The notes: generated by a model not told the origin, from the sequence alone. A stretch of 64,000 nt of DNA from Streptococcus thoraltensis DSM 12221 (GCF_000380145.1 NZ_KB904587.1:60899-124898), one strand, 5' to 3'. Positions 43,276 to 55,083 are shown, counted from the first letter of the stretch. A program made the numbers and translations.

Positions 43276-44157
43276 CTAAATCACCTCTTGATTTTTTCTG
43301 ACCGTTTGATTCCATTCTGCTAAGACACCATTAAATACATATTCGGCAATCGCTTCAGACGATTTTGCAAATCTCATATGTTCAAGAGCATAACGGTATC
43401 GCTTTTCAAAGTAGACCATGGCATAATCAGCTGAAGAGGTAGTGAAATTTTCGCATATCAATTTCTCATAGACTAAGTTCCAAATATAATCTTGATCATA
43501 CGGAGTAACTTGTTCTACTTTTCGAATGATATCTTGGGAATTTTTTTCTTCGTGAGAAGCAATACTCTCCTCGTCGTCCTCTAAATTATTTATTTTAGTA
43601 TTACTCTTTTTAGTCTCACTCTCTTTAATATAAGTTGCGTTCGATTTTGGAACTTCTTGAAGTTCGATTTTCGAATTTCTTGAAGTCTCATTTTCGAATT
43701 TCTTGAAGTTCGATTTTGGAACTTCAGTTGATACTACTGGATTTAACAAGTGTTGTGCTTCATCAAAATCCATATTTAAAAGTTGAATATCGGTGATCAC
43801 ATTCTTTACATAAATCCGATTGCCTTTCATGACACCTTGTCTCACTTCATCAATTAACCCGTATTTGATAAGTTCTTTTTTTAGTTTAATGACCTTAGCA
43901 CGACCACATCCTAGGTCTTCAGAAAGATCTTCGATAGAGTAATAAATAAAGATATCACCATCATCATCTACAAAGCGAAGATCTCCTTTTCGTGTTGAAT
44001 CCAATGAAGCACTCATACGATCACGGCAAAGCATGAATAGTAATTTAGCCTCTGCTTTTAATCTTTGATAGTATTTTGTTCCAATAATGACCTTTGGAAG
44101 CTGATAAAAATTATCACTATTAAGTGCTTGTTCCAATGAAATTCTTCCGTATGCCAT
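43276..44157 (-). CDS. RepA-type replication initiator
   Basis: 293 residues. The RepA_N-type DNA-binding domain covers about 1-130 (ISLEQALNSDNFYQLPKVII, SIEDLSEDLGCGRAKVIKLK). The middle low-complexity part is coded by the iterons. The C-terminal domain (YDQDYIWNLVYEKL, YFEKRYRYALEHMRFAKSSE, EYVFNGVLAEW) is shared with the left RepA. The ATG overlaps the leader-gene stop by 1 nt (TAATG). Plasmid-like replication is a known trait of TnGBS elements. Confidence 0.8.
   Translation of the reverse strand: MAYGRISLEQALNSDNFYQLPKVIIGTKYYQRLKAEAKLLFMLCRDRMSASLDSTRKGDLRFVDDDGDIFIYYSIEDLSEDLGCGRAKVIKLKKELIKYGLIDEVRQGVMKGNRIYVKNVITDIQLLNMDFDEAQHLLNPVVSTEVPKSNFKKFENETSRNSKIELQEVPKSNATYIKESETKKSNTKINNLEDDEESIASHEEKNSQDIIRKVEQVTPYDQDYIWNLVYEKLICENFTTSSADYAMVYFEKRYRYALEHMRFAKSSEAIAEYVFNGVLAEWNQTVRKNQEVI
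43640..43727. repeat. Iterons: four head-to-tail 23-bp repeats in repA
   Basis: Units at 43640-43662, 43663-43685, 43686-43708 and a partial one at 43709-43727. Core pattern: ATTTTsGAAyTTCTTGAAG. Exactly spaced repeats within the RepA coding region are typical of RepA_N replicons, so this is the probable origin of the element. Confidence 0.8.
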
Positions 44158-44348
44158 TATCTTACCTCTCCTGTTTTAAGTAACATGCCTCCCTTTTTGG
44201 GAAACTTTACTAGATTAAAGGTCTCAAGTTCTTCAAGAGCATCAACTACCCTCTCTCGCTCCCAACCAGTCTCTTTCATAAGCGACACAATCAATAAATT
44301 TCTAGATTGACGTTGTTTAAGTCGGCATTTTTTATTTTTTTGATTCAT
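44157..44348 (-). CDS. Rep leader protein (small HTH-like)
   Basis: About 63 residues from ATG at 44348 (GAGGT, 4 nt). It reads SRNLLIVSLMKETGWERERV, VDALEELETFNLVKFPKKGG and has a winged-helix look. The two other rep cassettes carry broken relatives. Coupled to repA by a 1-nt overlap, so it may regulate or load RepA. Confidence 0.6.
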   Translation of the reverse strand: MNQKNKKCRLKQRQSRNLLIVSLMKETGWERERVVDALEELETFNLVKFPKKGGMLLKTGEVR

Positions 44349-44454
44349 ACATACCTCAATCACTTTTTTTATTAGTATTAACGTACTAAGAGTTTTTCGT
44401 TCCTAATATCTCTTTTTAGTCAACTATGCTATTGGAGATGCTATGGAGTAAATA

Positions 44455-44652
44455 TCAGCTATTGGTGTCTTTTCGTTGCTTTAAAAATGATTCAATAACT
44501 GTACAACCGTAAACAAGAAGGGTGAGGAATAAACTGATAGACATTAAGGATACTAAAGTTGAAAATCCACCTACCCATCTAATCATAACTAGGGCATATC
44601 CTAAAAAAATATATGTCGTTACTTTAGTAAAAATCTTAATGAAAATATTCAT
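44455..44652 (-). CDS. Small two-helix membrane protein
   Basis: 65 residues, helices at about 9-25 and 30-53, charged tail FLKQRKDTNS. AAGGAGAAT lies before the ATG. Function unknown. Confidence 0.5.
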   Translation of the reverse strand: MNIFIKIFTKVTTYIFLGYALVMIRWVGGFSTLVSLMSISLFLTLLVYGCTVIESFLKQRKDTNS

Positions 44653-44742
44653 CTTATTCTCCTTACACCTGGCTTAGTCCAGGTTTTTTATTTCAACAAT
44701 TATTTTTTAATCGCTAATATGAATCAAGTAATCACCTTTTCG

Positions 44743-44982
44743 TTAAGAAGAATCATAAAATAGTTGATTACTATAGTCAGAACAAGATTTCAAAAGACTT
44801 CTAAATAACAAAGTTTGACGAAAACGACTCTCAAAATAAGTCTCTGAATTAAATATCTTGATTTCTCTCGTAACATCCTTAGATATTAAAATTTCACTTT
44901 CAGAAGCATTATCTAGATCAATCACTTCAAAGATTTCTAAAGTATCAATATCCATTACGATTTCTAGATTATCTGACATTAT
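44743..44982 (-). CDS. Small acidic protein
   Basis: About 79 residues from ATG at 44982 (AAAGGA, 9 nt). Reads MSDNLEIVMDIDTLEIFEVI; acidic start, basic end. No family recognised. Confidence 0.5.
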   Translation of the reverse strand: MMSDNLEIVMDIDTLEIFEVIDLDNASESEILISKDVTREIKIFNSETYFESRFRQTLLFRSLLKSCSDYSNQLFYDSS

Positions 44983-45011
44983 CTTGTATCCTTTCATCGG
45001 TTTTAGACAAC

Positions 45012-45041
45012 GAAAAAAGAGAACGATTTTCTCGTTCTCTT
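45012..45041 (-). terminator. Terminator after truncated repA copy
   Basis: AGAGAACGA (45018-45026) pairs with CTCGTTCTCT (45031-45040) and six U follow on the minus strand. Confidence 0.7.
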
Positions 45042-45086
45042 AGACAATAAATATTTGATTTTTACTTTTCCCAAAACTCTAGACAC

Positions 45087-45446
45087 TTACGTCTCACTAA
45101 CTTCAGTCTCACTAGTGGCTGAATTTAAGACCTGCCTCGGCTGATTTTGACACCTCCCTAGTGTTTTTTGAATACTAGCCTCGTCTGAATTTAATACTAG
45201 AGGCATCTCATGCTCCAACTCGCCAAGATAAATCTTGTTTGCGAGCCGTCCTTTTTTACTAGAAGACTGTTGTACTTCATCAATCCAACCTTTACTCAGT
45301 GACAATTCCAATCGGTCTTTTAAAACTGCATAGGCAACCTTAACTTCTAACTTCATGTCCTTGTACCTCTCACTCTCAAACAAGAGTTTTGGGAGCTTAT
45401 AGTAACGCTCTGATGTCTGATACTGATTTGCAGTAATGCGTTTCAT
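45087..45446 (-). pseudogene. Truncated repA copy
   Basis: 119 residues, nearly identical to the first 119 of the left RepA (MKRITANQYQTSERYYKLPK). It stops at SET inside the iteron region (TCAGTCTCACTAG still visible). The C-terminal domain is lost. Either a remnant of a third element or the recombined partner of the left rep cassette. Confidence 0.75.
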
Positions 45447-45615
45447 GATTTTCCCTCCAACACTAACAGACTAACATTTCCCAACTCATCAAACTGGATT
45501 AAACCAGATTCTTCCAGTTCTGAAACAATCCTACTTATTTTTTCAATATCAATTTCATCATAGCCATAAGATGACACACCACAATTTGTCGTGAGGACTG
45601 TTCTTCCTTTTGCAT
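45443..45615 (-). pseudogene. Rep leader gene copy, frameshifted
   Basis: ATG at 45615 gives MQKEEQSSRQIVVCHLMAMM, then the frame is lost; the other frame carries DEIDIEKISRIVSELEESGL and ends LEGKS over the repA start. The left copy at 13137 is broken at nearly the same place. Confidence 0.6.
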
Positions 45616-45631
45616 GTTTTTCCTTCTGAAA

Positions 45632-45666
45632 ATAAAAAAACGAGAACACTTATTGAAATGTTCTCG
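45632..45666 (-). terminator. Hairpin terminator/attenuator ahead of second rep leader
   Basis: CGAGAACA (45641-45648) pairs with TGTTCTCG (45659-45666); seven U follow on the minus strand. It differs from the copy at 13326 by one loop base. Confidence 0.7.
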
Positions 45667-45729
45667 CATAATATACAACCCATTTTTATGTCTAGTCCTC
45701 TGATATGTTTTAATTGTTCATTTTTTTAA

Positions 45730-46020
45730 TCACCAAATTAGTCACCAAAAAATTGATTAACATTGCTTATTTTTGCTCAAATCCAATTTTTATCACGATT
45801 GATGGTGCTTCAATAATCAATAAGAAAAACCCTTATAATCAAGGGTTTAACAGTCAATTCTCCTAAAAAATTAAGCTCGATTTTCTGAAAAAAAATCTCG
45901 ACTTCCATCCAACCATTGAATAGTAGCCATGAGTTTATAATTCCTTTCATATCAAGGGTTTGATGGGTTCAAACCAGCCTAAATTTCATCGGGTCACCAA
46001 ATTAGTCTGATTTTACCAAA
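45730..46020. repeat. att-like repeat region at element border
   Basis: TCACCAAATTAGTC occurs at 45732-45745 and 45994-46007; ATCAAGGGTTT occurs at 45838-45848 and 45951-45961. No gene is present. Paired short direct repeats of this kind resemble integrase arm sites or an old attachment region, and the spot lies where the element meets chromosomal lac genes. Confidence 0.4.
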
Positions 46021-46029
46021 CCATCTCAT

Positions 46030-46440
46030 ACCAATAATTTCTTACTTTTCTTCACGTGTGCATACTATCTCAAAATCAGAATGATGTTTCTTAATATCTT
46101 TTAACAATTTTGAGATGGTATTAACATTAACATGCCTTGGAAGATAGCTGTCTTTTATTCCGATTATATCTCGGAATTCTTATAAATTCAAATTCATTTT
46201 TCTGCGACTGTAGTATTTTTCTATCCAATCATTTAATGGTCGAAAATACTTACAGAACCAAGTCTTTAAAGCAGATAAAGAAATTTGATTTTTCTCAATG
46301 AAGTTATTTAGTGCATTAATTGCTTTTTCTATAATACATAATATATTATCAACTAAAAGAAAATCGAGATTGTATTTAATAGAATAATTGACAATGCCTA
46401 TTATACTACGATTCTCTTTATTTTACCGCTCTTTGCTTCG
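46030..46440 (-). pseudogene. Gene debris between element and lac operon
   Basis: Minus-strand fragments read ALNNFIEKNQISLSALKTWF, then NDWIEKYYSRRKMNLNL and stop, then EFRDIIGIKDSYLPRHVNVN to about 46040. They look like pieces of one decayed helical protein. No start or family can be given. Confidence 0.35.
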
Positions 46441-46524
46441 ATCTAAAAAACTCTTCAAATCCTTCCAAATTAATAAAGACTAATTTCTGATATGAAGAGG
46501 ATTATGGCTCTAACAAGCCAAAAG

Positions 46525-46570
46525 TAAAAAGGAACCTCCCCAAGTATGAGCTAGATTCCTCTTTTTTCCT
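46525..46570 (-). terminator. Weak terminator after lacG
   Basis: AGGAA and TTCCT arms with a long loop; on the minus strand U-rich sequence follows at 46525-46530. It is 130 bp beyond the lacG stop. The stem is short, so this is tentative. Confidence 0.35.
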
Positions 46571-46702
46571 TTTATTTAAACCGTAGAGCTTACTTTTTCA
46601 GTGGGCTCCCATTTTGGTTCTCTCTAGATGTTAGCTATAAGTCACCCACTACAGCTGACAAAGAGCCGCTAACCATGATGTATAAAATAAGTATTTGCAA
46701 AA

Positions 46703-48121
<1,419 letters not shown>

Positions 48122-48181
48122 CTAAATTTTCATTTCACTATAAAGGAAGATTGAGTCCCCCCAACCTTCCCTTGCGAAATA

Positions 48182-49879
48182 TTATTTTTCCATTTGTTCT
48201 TTAACGAAGTCCAATGCACCTTGACCATCGCGAGTCAATTTGATGTATTGAGCCCCTTCTGTTTTAGCTAATTTAATATCAAGTTTATCAGTTTCCACTT
48301 TCATATCTTCATAGTTAGAAGCTACTTGAGGTGCAAGGATAACAAGTTGATATTGTGATAAAATCTCACGGTGAGCACCATAACTTCCTGCTGCTGCAGT
48401 GACAGGTACACCATATTCTTTAGCTGCTTTATTCAAAGCATTTGCTAGTAGTCCACTAGTACCACCACCGGCACAAAGAACGAGAACATTAGTTTGATCA
48501 GTGATTTCTTTAGTTTCTTTAGCTGCTGATTTTTCAAGAATAGCATCAGCTTTCTTAGTATCAAAGTTTGCTGCTACTTTTTCTTTGAGCGCATCTGATG
48601 AATTCGTACCTGCTGCTTCTTCAGCAAGAATTTGCTCATCGTATACTTTCAAGAATGGGTAATAGATAATGACATCAACAACGATTAACAAAGTTGCCAA
48701 AATGAATGCTAGCACTTGGAAGTTTGTCCCAAGAATAAGACCTAATGGTGCTGGTGTTGTCCAAGGCAAGTTTGCAGTAAAACTGTTCATTCCAAGTGTG
48801 TCAATAAAGAATTTGAAAATCCATACATTGACAATTGGTGCCAAGATAAATGGAATAAAGAAAATTGGGTTCAAAACAAGTGGAGCACCGAATAAGATAG
48901 GTTCGTTAACACCGAAGAATGTTGGAACAACAGATGCACGTCCAATGGCTTTGTTACGTTTTGATTTTGTTAACCACATGAACATGAATGGAACGACGAG
49001 AGTTGCACCAGTACCACCCATGGTAACGATGAACATTTGAGTCCCTGAAGTCAAGATCTTGTCCGCATGTTCACCAGCTTGAAGTAATTGAAGGTTGGTT
49101 TCAGCATTTGCGTAAGTAATCGCTGCAATGGCTGGTTCAACAATAGAAGGACCGTGGATACCAACAAACCAGAAGAAAGCAAATGCACCGAAGATAATAG
49201 TGATTCCAACATAACCATCTGCTGCTTGGAACAATGGTGCAAGAAGTTTACCAATCGATTCCGCAACGTTAACGCCTAATGTAGTATGAACAATCAATTC
49301 AATCACATAAAGCAGTACAACTGATAACGTAAATGGAATCAAGTCCTTAAATACTTGAGAAATATTAGGTGGAACCTCTTCAGGCATGCGAATAGTGACA
49401 TTGTTTTTCACACAGACTTTATAGACATTTACGGTAATAAATGCTGCGATGAAGGCTGTCAACAAACCTTTTGTTCCCATAAATCCAGTTAAGAAACCAC
49501 CGTCTTTTGCTGGATTAGCGGCCATTAGTAGAAAACCTACAATAGCAGCAAGCATGGTTGAAATAAAGTTGATTTGGTTCGTGCTAGGCAATGAGCGGTT
49601 CATTGAATCAGTTAATGCTTTCGCAGTCGTACCAGCCACAAACAAACCTAAAATACCCATTGAGTAATTGTATGGTGTCATCAAAAGATTCTCAATATCT
49701 TTACTCCAATGGAAGCCCCATGCGTTTGGAACATAGGCAATCAAAATAAAGATACTTGAGAACAAGATGACTGGCATACCAGCGATAAAACCATCACGAA
49801 TAGCACGAAGATAGATATTTCGAGAAATTTTCTCGAAGAAAGGTTTCCCTTTCTCAATCTGAGCAATTAATCCATTCAT
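48182..49879 (-). CDS. lacE: Lactose PTS EIICB
   Basis: 565 residues. The membrane IIC domain (about 1-410, ten or so helices) carries lactose; the IIB domain (about 460-565) begins [20 protein letters not shown] with the phospho-accepting Cys. The protein phosphorylates lactose as it enters. TAATG overlap with the lacF stop. Confidence 0.95.
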   Translation of the reverse strand: MNGLIAQIEKGKPFFEKISRNIYLRAIRDGFIAGMPVILFSSIFILIAYVPNAWGFHWSKDIENLLMTPYNYSMGILGLFVAGTTAKALTDSMNRSLPSTNQINFISTMLAAIVGFLLMAANPAKDGGFLTGFMGTKGLLTAFIAAFITVNVYKVCVKNNVTIRMPEEVPPNISQVFKDLIPFTLSVVLLYVIELIVHTTLGVNVAESIGKLLAPLFQAADGYVGITIIFGAFAFFWFVGIHGPSIVEPAIAAITYANAETNLQLLQAGEHADKILTSGTQMFIVTMGGTGATLVVPFMFMWLTKSKRNKAIGRASVVPTFFGVNEPILFGAPLVLNPIFFIPFILAPIVNVWIFKFFIDTLGMNSFTANLPWTTPAPLGLILGTNFQVLAFILATLLIVVDVIIYYPFLKVYDEQILAEEAAGTNSSDALKEKVAANFDTKKADAILEKSAAKETKEITDQTNVLVLCAGGGTSGLLANALNKAAKEYGVPVTAAAGSYGAHREILSQYQLVILAPQVASNYEDMKVETDKLDIKLAKTEGAQYIKLTRDGQGALDFVKEQMEK

Positions 49880-50196
49880 TATTTTGCTCCTCTCTTATAA
49901 AGTTCAATCATGTGTTTCATTAAATCTTGCAATAAAATGGTAGTCATTAAATGATCTTGACCATGCATGAGAGTAACACTATATGCCAAATCTTCTCCCG
50001 CAGCTTCTTTTTGTAGTAGACTTGTTTGAGCATTATGAGCATCGTTCAAGCATTCACTACCTGCTGCGATTAATTCTTCTGCTTTAGCATAATTCCCTTC
50101 TTGCGCTGCTTTAAGAGCTTCTAGGAATTTAGAACGGGCATCACCAGCATAGGCTACGATTTCAAAACCTAAAAGAGTAGTTTCTTCTCTATTCAT
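49879..50196 (-). CDS. lacF: Lactose PTS EIIA
   Basis: 105 residues, helical trimer family. Phospho-His lies in the [16 protein letters not shown] segment (about 75-85). It passes phosphate from HPr to LacE. GGAGGAAACTACA precedes ATG. Confidence 0.95.
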   Translation of the reverse strand: MNREETTLLGFEIVAYAGDARSKFLEALKAAQEGNYAKAEELIAAGSECLNDAHNAQTSLLQKEAAGEDLAYSVTLMHGQDHLMTTILLQDLMKHMIELYKRGAK

Positions 50197-50219
50197 TGTA
50201 GTTTCCTCCGAAAATAATG

Positions 50220-51203
50220 TTAAATTTTTTCAGTCCAAGGACTTGCAGTTTTATCTAGTACTTTGTTTAATTCCTCAATATTTTTGAAACCTTCTGTACG
50301 CAGCCATTCACGAGCTGCTTCAGGTCCTTCTTCAATATAGACTTTTACAGATCCTGCCCAAGTAGCACGTCCACACAATACACCATTAAATTTTGCGCCT
50401 GATTCTGCTGCAAATTCCAAAGTATCTTGGAACAACTTGGCTGAAACACCTGCACTCAAGTAAATGTATGGTAAATCAGTAGAAGCTTCTTGATCACGGA
50501 AAGCTTGAGCTGCTTCTTCTTTTGTAAAGAGAACTTCACCTTCTGCAAAGCCTTCTACAAATTTCATGTTTACTGGAACTTCAACTTTCAACACGTCAAC
50601 ACCAAAGCGTTCTTCTGAGAATACTTTCATTGCTTCGTTAACTTTATGAGCTTTAACTTTTGCAAACTCAGGACTAGCATTGTCAGAGATTTTCTCATCA
50701 TAAGTTAGAATTTCTAGGTAGAATGGAATATCTTCTGCTTGGCATTCAGAACCAATACGTTCAATGTAAGCTTTTTTCTGCTCATTGACATCTTTATCTC
50801 CATCAACATCATAGTAAAGAAGGAATTTAACTGCTTCTGCACCAGCTTCTTTAATACGTTTCGCAGACCAAACATCTAAACAATCAGGTAAGCGACTAGT
50901 TGTTGTTGCATCGTATCCTGTTTTTTCATATGCCAACAACAAGCCTGCTTCTTCTGAACGAACACGACTTGCTGGCAAGCCATATTCAGGATCAAGTAAA
51001 ATTGATGATGCAAATGGTGTAAGTTCTTCAGAAACTAAACTTTTAAGCTCTTCAATTTGTTCTACTGTTGGTTCTTCTGTTTGATGTTGGGCCATCATAC
51101 GTTTGAGAGCTCCACGTTGGTCGAAGGCTAAGGCAGAAATAACACCATCTACACTTAGTTTTTCCATGCTTTTACGTTTGTTTTCAGTTAAAGTAATTGT
51201 CAT
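50220..51203 (-). CDS. lacD: Tagatose-1,6-bisphosphate aldolase
   Basis: 327 residues. Class I aldolase of the LacD type: [15 protein letters not shown] near the start, [14 protein letters not shown], and the likely Schiff-base lysine region [15 protein letters not shown] (about 205). It yields glyceraldehyde-3-phosphate and DHAP. In S. pyogenes a LacD paralogue also regulates virulence genes, but the full operon context here points to catabolism. Confidence 0.95.
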   Translation of the reverse strand: MTITLTENKRKSMEKLSVDGVISALAFDQRGALKRMMAQHQTEEPTVEQIEELKSLVSEELTPFASSILLDPEYGLPASRVRSEEAGLLLAYEKTGYDATTTSRLPDCLDVWSAKRIKEAGAEAVKFLLYYDVDGDKDVNEQKKAYIERIGSECQAEDIPFYLEILTYDEKISDNASPEFAKVKAHKVNEAMKVFSEERFGVDVLKVEVPVNMKFVEGFAEGEVLFTKEEAAQAFRDQEASTDLPYIYLSAGVSAKLFQDTLEFAAESGAKFNGVLCGRATWAGSVKVYIEEGPEAAREWLRTEGFKNIEELNKVLDKTASPWTEKI

Positions 51204-51206
51204 TTT

Positions 51207-52136
51207 TTATACCTCTTTGACTTTAATAGATTGATATAACTTATCGTAATTTTCCATGTTAACATGCCCAGTTGTTTTTTCTTGCGCATTTAACATACCT
51301 AAGACATTTGCTTTTGTTAATAAAGCTCGATCATCTTCATCATTCGCTAAACCCGAAGCGATACCTGCTACTGTAGAATCACCAGAACCTACAGCGCTTA
51401 CAATTTCGATTTTAGGGATGTCAACTTTATAAAACGTATCCTTGTGTTTTGCAAATACACCATTAGCACCAAGAGAAACGATTATCCATTCAATTCCTTC
51501 AAATAGTTCATCTTGTAAGACTTCTTTTAAGGATTCAAAATCATTTGTCATTTCTTTACCTAGAAGTTGAGAAAGTTCTTCAAGATTAGGTTTGATAACT
51601 GTTGGTTTACTATCGCCTTTCAATACTGCTTCTAGAGCATTTCCAGAACAATCCAGAACCGTTTTCTTTCCATTAAGGTTGGCAATAGTAATCAATTTCT
51701 GATAGTAATCATCTGGCATTCCCGCAGGAAGACTACCTGACATGGTTACTACATTGACATCATCTAATAAATATTTGTAATGATTGGTAAAACCTTCAAT
51801 TTCATCAATACTTAATAATGGCCCTTTTTCTAAAATTTCCGTTTGATTACCTTCATGTAAAATTGCTATACAACTTCTAGTATCACCTGAAATTTTGTAG
51901 AATTGACTTGAAATCGAATCAGGCAGATGATTAATGATAAACTCACCACTTTCACCACCGATACAACCAGTAGCTTTAACTGTTTCACCGAATTCATCTA
52001 GAACTCGAGAAACATTTAAGCCTTTGCCACCTGGTGTTTTTGTAACATCTTCGACGCGATTTACCGTATCAAATTTCAGTTCATTCAACGGGTATGAGAT
52101 ATCAATAGCTGGATTTAAAGTAACGGTTAAAATCAC
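51207..52136 (-). CDS. lacC: Tagatose-6-phosphate kinase
   Basis: 309 residues, PfkB family. GTG start after AAAGGAGCTATCTATT. Sugar-binding [15 protein letters not shown] near 38 and catalytic [13 protein letters not shown] near 250 (Asp general base). Three bp from lacD. Confidence 0.95.
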   Translation of the reverse strand: MILTVTLNPAIDISYPLNELKFDTVNRVEDVTKTPGGKGLNVSRVLDEFGETVKATGCIGGESGEFIINHLPDSISSQFYKISGDTRSCIAILHEGNQTEILEKGPLLSIDEIEGFTNHYKYLLDDVNVVTMSGSLPAGMPDDYYQKLITIANLNGKKTVLDCSGNALEAVLKGDSKPTVIKPNLEELSQLLGKEMTNDFESLKEVLQDELFEGIEWIIVSLGANGVFAKHKDTFYKVDIPKIEIVSAVGSGDSTVAGIASGLANDEDDRALLTKANVLGMLNAQEKTTGHVNMENYDKLYQSIKVKEV

Positions 52137-52183
52137 AATAGATAGCTCCTTTTTATCTATTTAATATAACTTAGTTTCAAATA

Positions 52184-52699
52184 TTAGTCGTGGTATTCCC
52201 CGCGATCCCATTTCTCTAAAAATTCATCAAAGAAATGTGGGTTGCTTTGCTCTTGACTAGCATGTTGTAAACTATCGATTTTTTTAATCAATTCTTTATT
52301 TTCTTCAGTTGGTTTGTATTCGGCGGCGATGAAAGCATCAACAATATCATTCATCAATAAACCACCGATAATTTTTCCACCAAAACCAATAACATTTGCA
52401 TTTAATTCTTCTTTAGAATAGATGGCTGATGTCATATCTCTTACAAGTGCTGAACGAATTCCAGGTACTTTATTTACCGCATTTGTAATACCAACACCTG
52501 TACCACAAATAACAACACCTAACTCAGCTTCACCACTTGCTACTGCTTCCCCAACTTTTTTACCAAAGATTGGGTAGTGAGTACGAACATTATCGTATGT
52601 CCCACAGTCAATAATGTCATGGCCTTGTGTTTTCAAATAGTCAACAAGAGCAATTTTTTCATAAGTAACAATATGGTCACAACCTACAGCAATTTTCAT
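52184..52699 (-). CDS. lacB: Galactose-6-phosphate isomerase, LacB subunit
   Basis: 171 residues, RpiB/LacAB fold ([40 protein letters not shown]). It works with LacA to convert galactose-6-phosphate to tagatose-6-phosphate. Confidence 0.95.
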   Translation of the reverse strand: MKIAVGCDHIVTYEKIALVDYLKTQGHDIIDCGTYDNVRTHYPIFGKKVGEAVASGEAELGVVICGTGVGITNAVNKVPGIRSALVRDMTSAIYSKEELNANVIGFGGKIIGGLLMNDIVDAFIAAEYKPTEENKELIKKIDSLQHASQEQSNPHFFDEFLEKWDRGEYHD

Positions 52700-52734
52700 T
52701 TTTTGTTCTCCTCGTTTTACCCTATTTTAAGCAA

Positions 52735-53163
52735 TTAAGACATTTTATTAAGCATATCAACACGGACTTGATGACGTCCACCTTCATATTCACCTTCAAC
52801 AAAACCTTTTACAATATTCTTTGCAATTCCTGGTGCGCTAATCTCAGAACCAAGGGTTATGATTCGAGCATTATTATGTCCTCTTGTCATATATGCTGAA
52901 CGCTCATCTGAAACTTCAGCTGCTACCATTCCTTTAATCTTAGTAGCAACCATGAAAGGACCAACACCGTATGCATCAATCACAATACCCAAGTTATCTT
53001 CTGACTTGTTTACTTCTTTAGCAACTGCAAGTGTTGTGTTAACGAAATCGTGCTCTTCATTTTCGCTTACATCAATGACATCATAGTTTCCTTCTTTAAG
53101 GTACTTTTTGATAACTTCTTTGAGTTCTTTGCCTGCTTGGTCAGCACCGATAATAATTGCCAT
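52735..53163 (-). CDS. lacA: Galactose-6-phosphate isomerase, LacA subunit
   Basis: 142 residues, same fold as LacB ([40 protein letters not shown]). First gene of the operon; ATAGGAGAAATAAA before ATG. Confidence 0.95.
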   Translation of the reverse strand: MAIIIGADQAGKELKEVIKKYLKEGNYDVIDVSENEEHDFVNTTLAVAKEVNKSEDNLGIVIDAYGVGPFMVATKIKGMVAAEVSDERSAYMTRGHNNARIITLGSEISAPGIAKNIVKGFVEGEYEGGRHQVRVDMLNKMS

Positions 53164-53241
53164 TTTATTTCTCCTATGATTTAGAATTAGTAAATGTGGA
53201 AAACCTACGTAGATATCTAAGAAAAGATTTGCAAAATCATT

Positions 53242-53258
53242 TGAAATAACGTTTTCAT
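53242..53258. promoter_or_regulatory. cre site (CcpA) in lac leader
   Basis: On the minus strand ATGAAAACGTTATTTCA matches the catabolite-responsive element WTGNAANCGNWNNCW at 14 of 15 positions. It lies just after the predicted transcription start of lacA, a position for CcpA road-block when glucose is present. Confidence 0.7.
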
Positions 53259-53273
53259 TATTTCTATGACTTT

Positions 53274-53302
53274 ATAATACACCTAAACAAAACACAAGTC
53301 AA
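53274..53302 (-). promoter_or_regulatory. lacA promoter
   Basis: TTGACT (53302-53297), 17 bp, TATTAT (53279-53274). TGTTTTGTTTA within the spacer resembles the TGTTT elements bound by LacR, many of which also precede lacR. Confidence 0.75.
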
Positions 53303-53529
53303 CACTTTTTTTGTTTATTTTTATATAAAATAGACAATCTATGTTCTTTATGTTTGTTTTAATGTGTTTCCGGTGTGTTTATTTATTAGAATAGAAATCT
53401 TAGGTGATATTTTTTATAAGTAGCTTAAATATCAGCTTATTCCAGCTCAAATTAGCTCAAACTATCAAGTAAATGTTTCATATAAAACATTTTTTATTAT
53501 GTTTTGTTTAAAATATAATGATTTTTTGT

Positions 53530-53559
53530 TTGATTTTTTGTTTAAAATTATGTTATTAT
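53530..53559 (+). promoter_or_regulatory. lacR promoter and TGTTT-rich operator region
   Basis: TTGATT (53530-53535), 17 bp, TTATTA/TATTAT (53553-53559). TTTTGTTTAAAAT occurs at about 53502 and again at about 53536, with another TTTGTTTG between. These repeated TTTGTTT blocks are plausible LacR operators giving autoregulation. Confidence 0.6.
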
Positions 53560-53601
53560 ACCTATACTAGTTATTCTTAAACAAAAAAATAGGAGGTTAG
53601 G

Positions 53602-54375
53602 ATGAAAAAGAAAGAACGTCATGAAAAAATTCTCGATATTTTAAAAGTTGACGGTGTTATTAAAGTTAAAGATATTATAGCTGAAATGAATATTTCTGAT
53701 ATGACTGCCAGAAGAGATCTGGACACACTAGCAAATGATGGGTTACTGATTCGAACACATGGTGGTGCCCAATTTCTAAATCATTCAAACGAAACCGAAG
53801 AAGGTCATGAAAAAACGCATACCGAGAAAAAAGTTTTGCAAACAAATGAAAAAAAACAAGTAGCTCGAGCAGCCAGTAAAATAATAAAAGATGGTGAAAC
53901 TGTCTTTATTGGTCCAGGTACAACTCTAGAACATTTAGCTGTTGAGTTAAAAAATCGAAACATTAGGGTTATCACGAACAGTCTCCCAGTATTTTTAATT
54001 TTACATCCTAGCAGTTCTGTTGACTTAATCTTAATTGGGGGTGAATGTCGAGAAATTACTGGAGCTTTTGTTGGTTCTATAGCCGTAAATAATTTGAAAT
54101 CCTTATCATTTTCAAAAGCATTTGTCAGTGCTAATGCTGTGTTTAATAATTCTATTGCAACTTACAGCGATGTTGAAGGTGATATTCAAAAAATAGCTTT
54201 GGATAATTCTGTTGAAAAAATACTACTAGTTGATAGTTCAAAGTTTGATGGTTATGATTTCTATAATTTCTATGATTTGAATCGGATGGATTTGATTGTC
54301 ACAGATAAAAAAATCTCAAAAGAGGTACTTGACAAATATAAGGAATTTTCCAAAATTGTCATCGCTGACAAGTAA
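53602..54375 (+). CDS. lacR: Lactose operon repressor, DeoR family
   Basis: 257 residues. N-terminal DeoR helix-turn-helix (RHEKILDILKVDGVIKVKDI, MTARRDLDTLANDGLLIRTH) and C-terminal sugar-phosphate sensor domain (IGPGTTLEHLAVELKNRNIR, LIGGECREITGAFVGS). Tagatose-6-phosphate is the inducer in the family. Divergent from the operon; AGGAGGTTAGG precedes ATG. Confidence 0.95.
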   Translation: MKKKERHEKILDILKVDGVIKVKDIIAEMNISDMTARRDLDTLANDGLLIRTHGGAQFLNHSNETEEGHEKTHTEKKVLQTNEKKQVARAASKIIKDGETVFIGPGTTLEHLAVELKNRNIRVITNSLPVFLILHPSSSVDLILIGGECREITGAFVGSIAVNNLKSLSFSKAFVSANAVFNNSIATYSDVEGDIQKIALDNSVEKILLVDSSKFDGYDFYNFYDLNRMDLIVTDKKISKEVLDKYKEFSKIVIADK

Positions 54376-54400
54376 AAAATGATACTAATAGACAAATAAA

Positions 54401-54440
54401 GACACTTCTAAATCTGCAATCAGAGAAGTGTCTTTATTTT
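54401..54440 (+). terminator. lacR terminator
   Basis: GACACTTCT (54401-54409) pairs with AGAAGTGTC (54424-54432), followed by TTTATTTTTG. Confidence 0.85.
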
Positions 54441-54520
54441 TGTATAGCTATAATAATATCAAACATAAAAAATTAACTATCCACAAACCACAAACTTTAC
54501 CATGTATTATTTTATGACAT

Positions 54521-54629
54521 ACTATGGTCGAATGAATTAGCTTTCAGACAAGGAACTGAAATGCGGACAGTACTTGAGTAGGACAAGTCGAAAGGGACGA
54601 TGTAGCAAAGTTAGTTCAAAAGACTATAA
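54521..54629. repeat. Dispersed ~110-bp repeat, copy 1
   Basis: Begins near ACTATGGTCGAATGAATTAG and ends near AAAGACTATAA, so the ends are inverted (TAGTC..GACTA). Inner blocks TTTCAGACAAGGAAC, GCGGACAGTACTTGA and GGCAAGTCGAAAG... (variant here GACAAGTCGAAAG) recur at 60232-60355. It looks like a small non-coding mobile repeat. Confidence 0.6.
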
Positions 54630-54639
54630 TTTTTCAATA

Positions 54640-55083
54640 GTCCTAAGAACTCTATCAACAAGCAAAGCATCAAATAACTTCTGCGCTTAGCTGATGGCAA
54701 GCATAAAAAATAAGCAAGTAATATTGTTTATTCTCTAAAACTTAGGACTATAAGATTTAGAACACGTCACTCTTCTAGTCCAAAGTATTCTAAACTTAAA
54801 CAAATGTTTCGAGTGACTTTCGCAGAAGACTAATTTTATAATTGTCAAGCCACGAGTACTCTGACATATTTTTCTCTGAGTTGTGACAGCAATCGAAGAC
54901 CATAGCCCAACGCTACTTTGACCTTCTTATTGATATAACGTTTATCCCCATAAATAAGTGCAATCGGTAAAATCATTGGCATCGAAACTATCTCAGCTTG
55001 TATTCATCACCATATCAAGGGAACCTCTGAAAAATTGCTCAGGTTGATGACTAGAACTTCCTCTATCGAAGACCGATTCTGTT
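54640..55083. other. Non-coding debris region
   Basis: 444 bp with no open gene. Minus- and plus-strand fragments resemble decayed transposase text, but I can assign nothing. The BOX-like repeat follows. Confidence 0.35.

Noticed and set aside
43640..43727. 23-bp repeats as a small CRISPR
   Set aside because: Units are head to tail without spacers and lie within repA; iterons explain them.
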